From Symbiobacteriaceae bacterium (GTDB lineage Bacteria > Bacillota > Sulfobacillia > Symbiobacteriales > Symbiobacteriaceae), in contig JARBUG010000002.1 of NCBI GenBank assembly GCA_029239785.1, positions 23,034 through 87,033 on the forward strand: a stretch of 64,000 nt of DNA, read 5' to 3'. Within the stretch, counting starts at the first letter, position 1. Each line of letters starts with the position of its first letter. Made by a program: the position numbers and the translations under genes. The notes beneath the pieces were generated by a model. That model saw nothing but the letters and a program-made list of their open reading frames with translations, was not told where the DNA came from and did not search any database. Below are positions 34,279-44,636 of the stretch, piece after piece.

Positions 34279-36165
34279 TTATTGGGTAAAGAAGATGCCT
34301 TTTTCGTTGTAAGCGGTGACGTGAATGCCCAGGGCTTCCTGCAGGAACGGTGTGAGTTTCAGCCACAGGCGGTCGCGGACCAGGGTGTAGTCGGTAGTGA
34401 TGACGTTGTGGGCGCCATTGACGAGGCGGATGCTGCTGCCCTCCATGGGAATCCAGTAGACGTTTTGGCCGAAGAGCCGGTTGAACGTGTTGATGGTGAT
34501 GTACGGACTGGTCGGATGAGGAATGATATAGGCCCAGCCCAGGTCGTTCCCGTTGAAATGTATGCGTGTGGCCAGGCCGCCCTGGCTGGCGTCGGCGAAG
34601 TCGCCGGAGCCGGGTTCCGGCTCGGGGCGCTTGGTGTTTGGCGGTTCTGTGGGCGGATTCGCAGGCGGCGTGGGTACGGGCGTTTTAGGCGGCTCAACAG
34701 GCGGAATGGGTGTGGTCTTGGGCGGTGCCGGCGGGTTTTTGACCGGCGGCGGCGTGACCACCGGCGGCGGGGGCGGGTTAATGCCGCCAACAGGCGGGGG
34801 CTCTTCGATGGGCTCTTCGACCGGTTCGTCGATGGGTTCTCTGGGCTCGGTGGGACCGGGCTGTTCGGGCTCGGGTTGCCCGGGGCCCGGCCCGGGCAGT
34901 GTCGGGCCGTAGACGGGGCCTGCAGGCTCGGGCGGCAGCAGGCCGCCCGGTCCACCCGGTTCCGGCCGGCCGGCGACCGGGGCCGGACTCCGCCACAGGC
35001 TCGGGAGCAGGTCGGGCGGAAGAATACCGGCCTTCAGCATGACGGCGCCGGTGAGGAAAACGGTTGCCAGACTGACCAGACTCAGGCTGCCCACCCGAAT
35101 TGCCTTGACGACCTTCGGATTAGGCGGCGGCGGTACCACATATTTGCGGTAACCGCCGGCCGGCCGGGGTGGCAGCGCCCAGGGCCGGTCATCCATCGGA
35201 ATTTGCGGCCCGCCACCGAGCGTAACGCGGTGATGTTCCAGTTCCGGCAGTCGCTTCGGCGGTGCCGAATGGGTTTGTGTGAGCTGCACGGGCGTTGACT
35301 GGGGCGGAGTTGCCGGGGGCCGATTCACCTGAGGATGGTTCATAGGGATGACCGGAATGTGCGTGAGTAATTCTTCGGTTTGGCGGACCGACTTGGGCTG
35401 CAGCGGTACGACCGACCCAGGCGTAGTGGACTGCGCCACCGGCAGCCGAACGGGGTGCGGCACCGGCTGCCCGCCCGCGGGACGGGGCAGCGGCTTATGC
35501 AGAATGGGCCGGAACTCGTGCTCCTGCCCGGCCCGTTCAATATCGGCCCGCAGTTCCGCCAGCGACGGATAGATACGGCCGAGGGCTCGAATCAGCACAA
35601 ATTGCAGCGCCGCCGAAATGCCGTGCTCCACCCGGCTGAGCGGCACCCGTGACCGCCGCACGGTTTGTCCCGTAATGAGCCAGTACAACAGGATGCCGAA
35701 CGGATGGACCCCGTAGGGTTCGGTGGCAGGCATGCGAGCTTCCGGTGCGTGGGCGAGGGCGAGGTAGTCCAGCTTCCAGCGCCCGAGGGAATCGCGCCGC
35801 ACGCAGGCCGGATCAACATAAGAGGGCACCGGGGTGCCCGGGAGCCGGGCCAGGCTGGCGAGCCCGTCCAGCACGGTGAGCAGGGCGCTGACCATGTCGG
35901 ACTCGCTCAGGTGTGCACCGTTGCGCAGGTCCTCCAGGGTGTCGCCCTCGGAAACGGCGCCCGAAAGCCAGAGCATGTCGCCCTCAGCCACCAGGGGCTG
36001 CAGGTGCGGCAGACTGGCATGCTGATACGGTTCCAGAGAATCGGTGGCGCGGGTGGCAACGAGGTGCACCACCTGCCCGCTGCGGCGGTCCTGGGCTGCG
36101 TAGAATGTACGCCCGCTCCAGTCTGCCTTTTGCATGACCGTGTAGCCGCCCAAAACACTGCTCAA
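34279..36165 (-). CDS. Membrane protein with degenerate Ser/Thr-kinase-like domain
   Basis: A 628-residue protein. Residues about 1-220 follow the outline of a bacterial Ser/Thr kinase, including PYGVHPFGILLYWLITGQ of the C-lobe. The catalytic HRD is replaced by YVDP and the DFG region by LDYLALA, so it is probably a pseudokinase. A disordered segment and one membrane helix (SLSLVSLATVFLTGAVML) follow, then about 150 Pro/Glu-rich residues and an external C-terminal domain of about 95 residues resembling a copper-amine-oxidase-N/stalk module (PYITINTFNRLFGQNVYW). Start: TTG 36163-36165, 5 nt after GGGGAGGTG. Inference: a surface sensor or scaffold signalling through binding rather than phosphorylation. 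Confidence 0.7.
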   Translation of the reverse strand: MSSVLGGYTVMQKADWSGRTFYAAQDRRSGQVVHLVATRATDSLEPYQHASLPHLQPLVAEGDMLWLSGAVSEGDTLEDLRNGAHLSESDMVSALLTVLDGLASLARLPGTPVPSYVDPACVRRDSLGRWKLDYLALAHAPEARMPATEPYGVHPFGILLYWLITGQTVRRSRVPLSRVEHGISAALQFVLIRALGRIYPSLAELRADIERAGQEHEFRPILHKPLPRPAGGQPVPHPVRLPVAQSTTPGSVVPLQPKSVRQTEELLTHIPVIPMNHPQVNRPPATPPQSTPVQLTQTHSAPPKRLPELEHHRVTLGGGPQIPMDDRPWALPPRPAGGYRKYVVPPPPNPKVVKAIRVGSLSLVSLATVFLTGAVMLKAGILPPDLLPSLWRSPAPVAGRPEPGGPGGLLPPEPAGPVYGPTLPGPGPGQPEPEQPGPTEPREPIDEPVEEPIEEPPPVGGINPPPPPVVTPPPVKNPPAPPKTTPIPPVEPPKTPVPTPPANPPTEPPNTKRPEPEPGSGDFADASQGGLATRIHFNGNDLGWAYIIPHPTSPYITINTFNRLFGQNVYWIPMEGSSIRLVNGAHNVITTDYTLVRDRLWLKLTPFLQEALGIHVTAYNEKGIFFTQ

Positions 36166-36231
36166 GCAGGCACCTCCCCCCGTACCGCGATCAGGACGCA
36201 CGGTCCTTATTCTGTAGTACGAAAACGGAGG

Positions 36232-37257
36232 TCAAGGGTTCGGTGTTTTTTTTGCCTTCAGCCCCGGCAAATCCAGCAGCGCTGCCGTCGGGTCGGCACT
36301 GTAAATGCGCCCGAACGGGTTGAGCGTGCCGTCGGCATGGGCGGCCACATACCACTCCTGCCCCCAAATCGAGTCGATAATGTCCCAGTGCTGTTCCTTT
36401 CGCTGCAGCAAATCATCTGCGGTGAAACTCTGGTCGGTGGGCACGGCGAGCACCAGCGGGTCGCTCCGGTACCAGAGGGGCACGCTGCGTGTCAGCCAGG
36501 CATCGTCGGTGCGAATGCGCAGGGAGAATTGATCTTCCTGCCCCTTGATCGACCAGGTGTTCCGCCGGTCCACCTTGTGGGTATTGACTTTATAACCACG
36601 AACACCCAGCGCCCCGTATATGCGGCTCCGTGGCTGCCCGGTAATTGTCACCTTGCACAAGTCCGACTCGCCGAAAATCGCCTGGCGGAAGCGGTACATG
36701 GGCCGGTAGAGCAGCACGTCTTCCTGGCCGTCTTCAACCAGGAAGGCGCAGGGGCGGGCCCAGTAGTCGAAGTACACATCCAGAATGCATTCGTTGTCTT
36801 CGGTAAAGCTAATGCCGCTGATTTTACAGTCCTCAAGCGGAATCAGGGGATGTGAGTTCATTTCGGGTGCTGACTTGGGCCGGGGCCGGAAAATGCTGCT
36901 CACGCCAACGGCTTCGAGCGCCGCCCAGGGGTGCGAATCTTCCGCCTCGGCAGAGGCGAGCAGGCGCCCATACCCATCGTGCACATCGCCAAGCTGGCAG
37001 CGCGCCAGTCGAACCGCCAACTCTTCGGTCACGATCATGGACCACAGGTCGGGTTCAGGCGTGAAAATGCAGTAGTCGTCGCCCACCTCGGCCTCCAGCA
37101 TGGGGCCGTGGTTGGTCTCTAGCGCCTGGCCCAACCCGTCGGCTTCCAGCAGGTACGTCAGAAAGGTCTCCACGTCATCGAGCGGAGCATTCTTTCCCCA
37201 GCGCACCACCAACTGGTCCGGAACCAGGGCGTCAACCGTAGCGGGTACCACCGGCAT
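36232..37257 (-). CDS. Hypothetical protein
   Basis: A 341-residue acidic, probably cytoplasmic protein with no signal peptide or recognised motif. It is rich in Asp, Trp and Tyr, with segments such as YCIFTPEPDLWSMIVTEEL, ECILDVYFDYWARPC and HWDIIDSIWGQEWYV. GGAGGAGGGCGGACC precedes the ATG, a strong site. It lies between pyrG and the pseudokinase-like gene on the same strand, about 65 bp from the latter's start, so the two may be co-transcribed. I do not recognise it. Confidence 0.65.
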   Translation of the reverse strand: MPVVPATVDALVPDQLVVRWGKNAPLDDVETFLTYLLEADGLGQALETNHGPMLEAEVGDDYCIFTPEPDLWSMIVTEELAVRLARCQLGDVHDGYGRLLASAEAEDSHPWAALEAVGVSSIFRPRPKSAPEMNSHPLIPLEDCKISGISFTEDNECILDVYFDYWARPCAFLVEDGQEDVLLYRPMYRFRQAIFGESDLCKVTITGQPRSRIYGALGVRGYKVNTHKVDRRNTWSIKGQEDQFSLRIRTDDAWLTRSVPLWYRSDPLVLAVPTDQSFTADDLLQRKEQHWDIIDSIWGQEWYVAAHADGTLNPFGRIYSADPTAALLDLPGLKAKKTPNP

Positions 37258-37312
37258 GGTCCGCCCTCCTCCGTCGCCAAACGGCTGTTTTCTTAGTATA
37301 TGGCGCGGGGGT

Positions 37313-37344
37313 GCAAAAGGCCCGGAGCGTTTTCCGCTCCGGGC
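37313..37344 (-). terminator. Terminator of pyrG
   Basis: Perfect 10-bp stem GCCCGGAGCG / CGCTCCGGGC (37320-37344), 5-nt loop, minus-strand tail CTTTTGC. Confidence 0.85.
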
Positions 37345-37355
37345 GCAGTTTGAGA

Positions 37356-39047
<1,692 letters not shown>

Positions 39048-39087
39048 TTATCCGCACGAAATTGGCAGTGTCAAGGCGGCAATGCAG

Positions 39088-39126
39088 GAAAACAAATAGC
39101 GGAGGGGTGACGGGTACCCCTCCGCT
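39088..39126 (-). terminator. Terminator of rpoE
   Basis: Perfect 11-bp stem AGCGGAGGGGT / ACCCCTCCGCT (39098-39126), 7-nt loop, minus-strand tail ATTTGTTTTCC. Confidence 0.85.
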
Positions 39127-39136
39127 AGTGTGCGGC

Positions 39137-39565
39137 TTAATCGTCGTCTTCATATTCGTCGGGTTCGGATTCGTACTCATCCTCTTCCGACTCTTCTTCC
39201 TCGGCCTGAAACTCCTCTTCTTCCTCGTCGCCGAGATCATCTTCCTCATCGTCGCGAAGAAGGGGACGGGAACGAGTCGGCGCGGAAGGTGATTCCGGCC
39301 GAATTTTTACGATCTTGGAGCCTTTGTTCTGCCAATCCCTGAGTCCCCACTCGCCGTTGCCGTGATGAATAAACCGGGAGTCAAGGCTAATTTCGGTATG
39401 CATTTGGGCGATCAGGCGGCCAGGGTTCTCCTGGTTGATGCCCTTCACCTGCATGACTTCCGAAATGAGTTCCTTGAAATGTATAGTCTTCCCCCGGTTC
39501 TTGAGAATGCACAAGGCGATGTCGGTCACCGACATATCAGGTCGCATTTCGTGAGGGCACCCCAT
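39137..39565 (-). CDS. rpoE: DNA-directed RNA polymerase delta subunit
   Basis: A 142-residue protein with the two-part layout of RpoE (delta): an N-terminal HARE-HTH domain (ALCILKNRGKTIHFKELISEV to FIHHGNGEWGLRDW) and a C-terminal tail of almost only Asp and Glu. Delta raises transcription specificity and recycling of RNA polymerase in Firmicutes. The frame extends to 39685, but the extra Arg-rich N-terminus is untypical. ATG 39563-39565 behind GGGAG, or the ATG six codons on, are the likely starts. Next to pyrG, as in Bacillus. Confidence 0.9.
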   Translation of the reverse strand: MGCPHEMRPDMSVTDIALCILKNRGKTIHFKELISEVMQVKGINQENPGRLIAQMHTEISLDSRFIHHGNGEWGLRDWQNKGSKIVKIRPESPSAPTRSRPLLRDDEEDDLGDEEEEEFQAEEEESEEDEYESEPDEYEDDD

Positions 39566-39810
39566 TTGTTCAATCACACTCCCATGACCAGTCGAGCGAT
39601 TCCTTTTGCGGTCACGATCAAACGCAGGATTGTTCGACCCAAACCGGCTCTTTCCTGCCCTGCGTGCAGATTTCTTGACGCACACAGTATGACAGAATTT
39701 ACCCGTTTAGACGTAAGTACTTTGCAAAGAGTTCGGTTCACCCGCGCAATTTTTTGTGATTCGTCGACGGCTGGGTTAGGGTATGCGCCAGGGAATCGCG
39801 GCGTGCGCCC

Positions 39811-39843
39811 GTGAAAAGGGCACCGCCCCGTTAGCGATGCCCT
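39811..39843 (-). terminator. Terminator of the kdd-kam operon
   Basis: On the minus strand GGGCATCGC pairs with GCGGTGCCC (one C-A mismatch) around TAACGGG, followed by TTTTCAC, 9 bp after kamE. Confidence 0.65.
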
Positions 39844-39851
39844 CTTGGGAC

Positions 39852-40598
39852 TTAGATCATGATGCCCTTGCGTCCCAGAAGTTCCTTGAGCAGGTAGCTG
39901 GCTACTTCCGACGGCACCGTGCCGGGACCAAAGCCAGCGTCGTAGCCGAGCTCGACGGCCAGTTCATGGGTAATGCGGGGGCCGCCGGCGATCAGAATGA
40001 TGCTGTCGCGCAGGCCCTCGGCCTCCAGGAGGTCGACCAGTTGGGTCAGGTTGCTCAGGTGGATATTCTTCTGGGTTACCACCTGGCTGACCAGAATGGC
40101 ATCGGCATTCACTTCGATCGCCTTGGCGACCAGGGTTTCGTTCGGCACCTGGCTGCCCAGGTTGTGTACGGTAAATTCGCTGTAGCGCTCCAAGCCGTAG
40201 TTGCCGTGGAAGCCCTTCATGTTAAGAATGGCGTCCAGACCCACGGTGTGAGCATCGGTGCCGGTGCAGGCGCCAACCACCGTGATCTTGCGGCCTAGCT
40301 TTTCGTGGGCGATGGTGTTGACCTGGTGCATATCCCACGAGGGCGCCTGGACCTCCGGCACGTGAATATCGCTGATATCCACAGCCTGCGTGCAGCGGCC
40401 ATAGACCACGAAGAAGGTGTAACCGCCGCCCAGGTCCTTCTGGTGTACAATCTGGACATTTTCGAGGTTCATCGACTCACAAAGGCGCTTCGCCGCCTCC
40501 CGGGCGACGCCGCCGTTCTTGACCGGCAGGGTGAAGGAGAGCTGCATGGCGCCGTCGTTGGTGGTGTCGCCATAAGGCTTGACCCAGTTAGGCTCCAT
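39852..40598 (-). CDS. kamE: Lysine 5,6-aminomutase beta subunit
   Basis: A 248-residue cobalamin-binding subunit. With KamD it moves the terminal amino group of beta-lysine to carbon 5, using adenosylcobalamin and PLP. Seen: an N-terminal dimerisation/PLP-linked segment and the B12-binding Rossmann domain with the base-off motif GTDAHTVGLD (DxHxxG), followed by SQVVTQ and a late LIAGGPR and GFGPGT. The ATG overlaps the kamD stop as TAATG, so the two subunits are translationally coupled, in keeping with fixed stoichiometry. Last gene of the operon. Confidence 0.95.
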   Translation of the reverse strand: MEPNWVKPYGDTTNDGAMQLSFTLPVKNGGVAREAAKRLCESMNLENVQIVHQKDLGGGYTFFVVYGRCTQAVDISDIHVPEVQAPSWDMHQVNTIAHEKLGRKITVVGACTGTDAHTVGLDAILNMKGFHGNYGLERYSEFTVHNLGSQVPNETLVAKAIEVNADAILVSQVVTQKNIHLSNLTQLVDLLEAEGLRDSIILIAGGPRITHELAVELGYDAGFGPGTVPSEVASYLLKELLGRKGIMI

Positions 40599-42157
40599 TA
40601 GTGCGCGCCCCCCTTCAGAATCAGGTCGAAGAACGGGTTGAAGTGCTGCGGTCCCTTGGCGACGACGCCATCCAGGCCCTTGCCCCCGGTGGGCTGGCGC
40701 CGGACCCGACCGAACGTGCCTTCGGCAATGGCTGTCATGAGGCCGACGTGCTCGATATGCTCAAGCAGGTCGACGCTCTGCTGAAGCACGTCGTTTGCCC
40801 GTTTTTCGATGAGACCGCCCTTTTTCAGGTCGAACTCCTCAAAGAAGTGGCGGGCGTAGCCGAAGACGTAGCGGGCGTTTTCGATGGCCAGGGCCCGATC
40901 GTGCAGGAACGGGGTGTGAATCGCCTCGGTCATCACGCCGATGAGGTGGATGTGCTGGTTGGTGGCCACGCTGGTCAGGTTGAACATGGCGTCCATGATG
41001 TGGCCCATGAAAATATTGCCGGTCATGTGGCGGGTGGGCGGCATGTACTTGAGCGGCGCCTTCGGGAAGCAGTGGCGCGAGAGCAGGGCGTCGGCCATTT
41101 CGTACAGCAGGCCGTCTTCCTGGCGGGGGTCCATTTCAAAGGCGTGGCCGAGACCGATTAGCTCGTCGGTCATGCCCGAGCGATGGGCAAACTGTTCGTT
41201 AATGAACTGCGAGGCGAGCACGGTGTTGGCGGCCTCGTAGGCGTCGTCGGTGGTGAGGTAATTGTCTTCGCCCGTGTTGATGATGATGCCGGCCTGCGCC
41301 TGAATCATGCGGGCGAAGTGCTGGTCGACCAGCGTCCGCTTCATGTTGATGTCGCGGAACAGGATGCCGTACATGGAGTCCGACAGCATCATATCAAGCC
41401 GCTCGACGGCGCCCAGGGCGGCAATTTCGGGCATGCAGAGGCCGGAGGCGTAGTTGGTCAGGCGGATATAGCGGCCCAGTTCTTCGGAGACCTCGTCCAA
41501 CGCCCGGCGCATAATACGGAAGTTCTCCTGGGTGGCGTAGGTACCGGCGAAGCCTTCGGTGGTTGCGCCTTCGGGCACATAGTCGAGCAGCGACTGGGCG
41601 GTGGAGCGAATGACGGCGATGACGTCGGCGCCCTGGCGGGCGGCGTTCTGCGCCTGAATCACATCTTCGTAGATGTTGCCGGTCGCGACGATAATGTAGA
41701 GCCACGGCGCAGGCCGCTCACCCCACTGGTTGATGAAGCCGCTGCGGGTTTGGCGGTTGCGGGTGATGCGGTCGAGCGTCTCCTGGGCGATGAGGTGGGC
41801 GGTTTCGCGAATGCGCCCCTCGTCTGCTTGCGCGACTTTGATCAGGTCCAGCTTGCCGTGGCCCACGGCCTGGGCGACTTCCTGGGCACTGAGGGAATGG
41901 CGCGCCATAGCGTTGCAGACCCAGTACGAGGCGCCCTTGTCGAGGCCGCCGCCATCCTGGATATTTTCGACGACCAGGTTGGGCAGGGGGACGTCATCGA
42001 GCCCCTTGCCTTCGACGCCAAATAGGCGGACGACCGCCCGCTCGGTGCTGGTGGTGGTATGTTGTTCGATGAATCCCTGGACTTCGCCAGTGATGCGATG
42101 GGCCGCTTCGCGGGCCCGCACGATGAGCTTGTCGTCCACGCGCAGTTTCAGGGCCAT
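40598..42157 (-). CDS. kamD: Lysine 5,6-aminomutase alpha subunit
   Basis: A 519-residue catalytic subunit with a TIM barrel that houses the PLP/cobalamin chemistry. Seen: DKLIVRAREAAHRIT at the N-terminus, HTTTSTERAVVRLFG, GQADEGRIRET-like AQADEGRIRETAHLIAQ and PPTRHMTGNIFMGH, all characteristic of KamD; full family length. AGGAGG precedes the ATG. It overlaps kamE by one base and follows kamB by 2 bp. Confidence 0.95.
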   Translation of the reverse strand: MALKLRVDDKLIVRAREAAHRITGEVQGFIEQHTTTSTERAVVRLFGVEGKGLDDVPLPNLVVENIQDGGGLDKGASYWVCNAMARHSLSAQEVAQAVGHGKLDLIKVAQADEGRIRETAHLIAQETLDRITRNRQTRSGFINQWGERPAPWLYIIVATGNIYEDVIQAQNAARQGADVIAVIRSTAQSLLDYVPEGATTEGFAGTYATQENFRIMRRALDEVSEELGRYIRLTNYASGLCMPEIAALGAVERLDMMLSDSMYGILFRDINMKRTLVDQHFARMIQAQAGIIINTGEDNYLTTDDAYEAANTVLASQFINEQFAHRSGMTDELIGLGHAFEMDPRQEDGLLYEMADALLSRHCFPKAPLKYMPPTRHMTGNIFMGHIMDAMFNLTSVATNQHIHLIGVMTEAIHTPFLHDRALAIENARYVFGYARHFFEEFDLKKGGLIEKRANDVLQQSVDLLEHIEHVGLMTAIAEGTFGRVRRQPTGGKGLDGVVAKGPQHFNPFFDLILKGGAH

Positions 42158-42159
42158 TT

Positions 42160-43209
42160 TCAGGCCTCCTCGGGTGAAAGTCCGGCCTGCAGGTCGAATA
42201 CGGGCCGGTTGGCGATATCTTTGATGGCTTGGTGGAAGGCGCGGGCCGGGTAGTCCTGGCCCACGGGCGAGTAGGGGTTGGTTGTGATGGCGATGAGCTG
42301 GGCGGGCTGTCGCACGTAGGCGGTGCCGCCCTGGCGGCGCCAGCGGCGCCAGAGGTTGCGCTCCACCAGGACCCGGGTGGGGTCTTGCACGATGACGCCG
42401 GCCAGGGGCGGGCGCCGGCGCAGGAGGGCGGAAATCAGTCGGTCGCCCAGGGCGCCGTGCAGGGCCAGATAGCCGCCGCTATGGGCGGTGAGCGCTTCGA
42501 TGATGGGCTCGGGGTCGCCGAGGGCGGTGGAAGCATTGATTGCAGTGACGGTACCATTTTCGTGGATGATGCTGACCGAATGGTGCGGGTTGGTATGGTT
42601 GGGGTGTGGCGCCTGCGGGAGGTCGAAGATGTCGAGCACGTGGCGGACCTGGGCCACGGTTTCGGCCATGCTGGTGCTGTAGGCGGCACCGGCGGCCAGC
42701 ACGACCCGTCCGGTCACGGCCGGTGCCGCCGCCGCGAGGCGGTCAAAGCTGCCGTCGACCAGAGAGAGCCGTGCGCCGTGGGCTTCCAGGCGGGTGAGCA
42801 GGCTGTTGATCCTGGCCACCGACCCCGGCCCGATGAGCAGCACCTCGCCGTCCCGCTCGACCCGGCCGATGACCACCGGGCCAAAGGGGGTCATCATGGG
42901 GAGTTCAGCGACGGTGCTCACTTCAGCCGTACCGGCGCCGAGGGCGCCCCGGGCCGTGGCGACCCAGGCGCCGGCGGGCGCCCAGATTCGTGGCTTGGGC
43001 AGCTCGGTAATGGCGTCCTGCTCTTCGCCGTCGCGCCCGGTGCTGACCAAGCCCAGGGGAAGGCCACGGTGGGCCGCTGCCTGAATGACGTGGTTCAGCG
43101 TAACGGTCTTGCCCGCATTCTTGCACAGCCCGATGACGGAAAGGCGGGGAGATGCGGATCCCCCCGCCAGCACTTCATCCAACAGCCGCTGCGCCAGCGC
43201 CTCAGTCAT
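42160..43209 (-). CDS. kamB: Probable KamB, aminomutase reactivase-associated P-loop protein
   Basis: A 349-residue protein with an N-terminal Walker A-like loop (GLCKNAGKTVTLNHVI) and a nucleotide-binding look in the first 120 residues. The rest is unusual Ala-rich sequence with no other motif I can name. Lysine fermentation clusters carry kamB and kamC, which encode factors thought to reactivate the B12-dependent mutase. Position between kamA and kamD is the main evidence here. The Arg/Pro-rich extension upstream is an artefact of the open frame; ATG 43207-43209 overlaps the kamA end by 8 bp. The partner KamC is not in the window. Confidence 0.75.
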   Translation of the reverse strand: MTEALAQRLLDEVLAGGSASPRLSVIGLCKNAGKTVTLNHVIQAAAHRGLPLGLVSTGRDGEEQDAITELPKPRIWAPAGAWVATARGALGAGTAEVSTVAELPMMTPFGPVVIGRVERDGEVLLIGPGSVARINSLLTRLEAHGARLSLVDGSFDRLAAAAPAVTGRVVLAAGAAYSTSMAETVAQVRHVLDIFDLPQAPHPNHTNPHHSVSIIHENGTVTAINASTALGDPEPIIEALTAHSGGYLALHGALGDRLISALLRRRPPLAGVIVQDPTRVLVERNLWRRWRRQGGTAYVRQPAQLIAITTNPYSPVGQDYPARAFHQAIKDIANRPVFDLQAGLSPEEA

Positions 43210-44605
43210 TCTTGACCTCTGCGGCAGACTGCGACGGTGCGGGGGCCGGGGCAGGCACCGTGGGCTTCGGCGTTGTGGCTGCCGTCTCCTCAAGCGCTGC
43301 CAACTGTTCCGGCGTGATCAACGGCCGGCCCGTGGCATCGCCAAAGCGGGTGACGTTCTCAGGCAGCTCCAATTCACCGGCCACCTTGCGTACTGCCGAA
43401 ATTTGGGCAGCCACGCCGACGTTGATCGACGAGTGGTCAGTATCGCAAATGGTGCACTTGCCGTCGTGCACATGATTGTCGGGCGTGCCTTCGTGGTAGA
43501 CCGAAATCTTCCCCTCGAAGTTGCGCAACACGACCGTGCCGGCGCCCTGGGAAATGAGGTAGTTCGGCATGACCGGAATCTTGCCGCCACCGCCAGGGGC
43601 GTCGACCACGAAGGTCGGCACCGCATACCCGGACGTATGGCCCCGCAGCGCCTCGATGATCTCGATACCCTTGGAGACGGTGGTCCGGAAATGGCTCAGC
43701 CCCTCGGAGAGGTCGCAGTTGTAGATGTAATAGGGCCGGCAGCGCACTTTGACCAACTCGTGGACCAGCTTCTTCATGAGCACCGGGCAGTCGTTAACGC
43801 CCTTCAGCAACACCGACTGGTTGCCCGTCGGAATACCGGCATCGGCCAGGCGCTCCATGGCGGCCTTGGCATCCGGGTTCATCAGCTCGATCGGATGGTT
43901 GAAGTGGGTGTTGAAGAAGATCGGGTGATACTTCTTCAGCATGTTGCACAGCTCGGGCGTAATGCGCTGCGGCAGCACAACCGGCATGCGGGAGCCGATG
44001 CGGATGACCTCAACATGCTCGATCTCGCGCAGCTTGGAGATGACGTACTCCAGCCGCTTGTCGGGCACCGCCAGGGGGTCGCCACCGGAAATCAGCACGT
44101 CGCGAATGACGGGCGTCCGGCGGATATAGTCGATGCAGGCGTCGAGCATGGCCGTGGACATGCCCTCCTGGTCGCCGACGATGCGGCGCCGGGTGCAGTG
44201 CCGGCAGTACAGGGAGCACTCGTGGGTAATCAGGAACAGGACCCGGTCCGGGTACCGGTGGGTCAGGCCCGGCACGGGGGAGTCGACATCCTCATGCAGG
44301 GGGTCGCCCATTTCATAGTCGGCCCAGGCCAGCTCGTTGTACTTGGGTACGGCCTGCAGACGCATCGGGCAGCTGGGGTCGTCGGGATCGATCAGTGTCG
44401 CATAATGCGGGGTAATGCCCAGGCGGAAGAGGTGCTCGGAGTCGCGAATCGCCCGCTCCTCTTCAGCCGTCAGGTTGACGACCTGCTTGAGCTGCTCCAG
44501 GTTGGTTACCCGGTGGCTGACCTGCCACTTCCAGTCGTTCCACTGTTCTTCGGTCGCGTCGGCCCAGAGGGGAATGTCCTTCCAGTTGCGGGGTTTGGAA
44601 AGCAT
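43202..44605 (-). CDS. kamA: L-lysine 2,3-aminomutase
   Basis: A 467-residue radical SAM enzyme that converts L-lysine to L-beta-lysine, first step of the pathway. Seen: the [4Fe-4S] motif CSLYCRHC in THECSLYCRHCTRRRIVGD, the SAM-binding ISGGDPLA, the PLP region around DAPGGGGKIPVMPNY, and a late cysteine set TICDTDHSS that fits the zinc site. Start ATG is 5 nt after a GGGAGGTAGAG site. It follows kdd by 31 bp. Confidence 0.95.
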   Translation of the reverse strand: MLSKPRNWKDIPLWADATEEQWNDWKWQVSHRVTNLEQLKQVVNLTAEEERAIRDSEHLFRLGITPHYATLIDPDDPSCPMRLQAVPKYNELAWADYEMGDPLHEDVDSPVPGLTHRYPDRVLFLITHECSLYCRHCTRRRIVGDQEGMSTAMLDACIDYIRRTPVIRDVLISGGDPLAVPDKRLEYVISKLREIEHVEVIRIGSRMPVVLPQRITPELCNMLKKYHPIFFNTHFNHPIELMNPDAKAAMERLADAGIPTGNQSVLLKGVNDCPVLMKKLVHELVKVRCRPYYIYNCDLSEGLSHFRTTVSKGIEIIEALRGHTSGYAVPTFVVDAPGGGGKIPVMPNYLISQGAGTVVLRNFEGKISVYHEGTPDNHVHDGKCTICDTDHSSINVGVAAQISAVRKVAGELELPENVTRFGDATGRPLITPEQLAALEETAATTPKPTVPAPAPAPSQSAAEVKND

Positions 44606-44636
44606 TTTTCTCTACCTCCCGTTGTGATGGGCGGGC

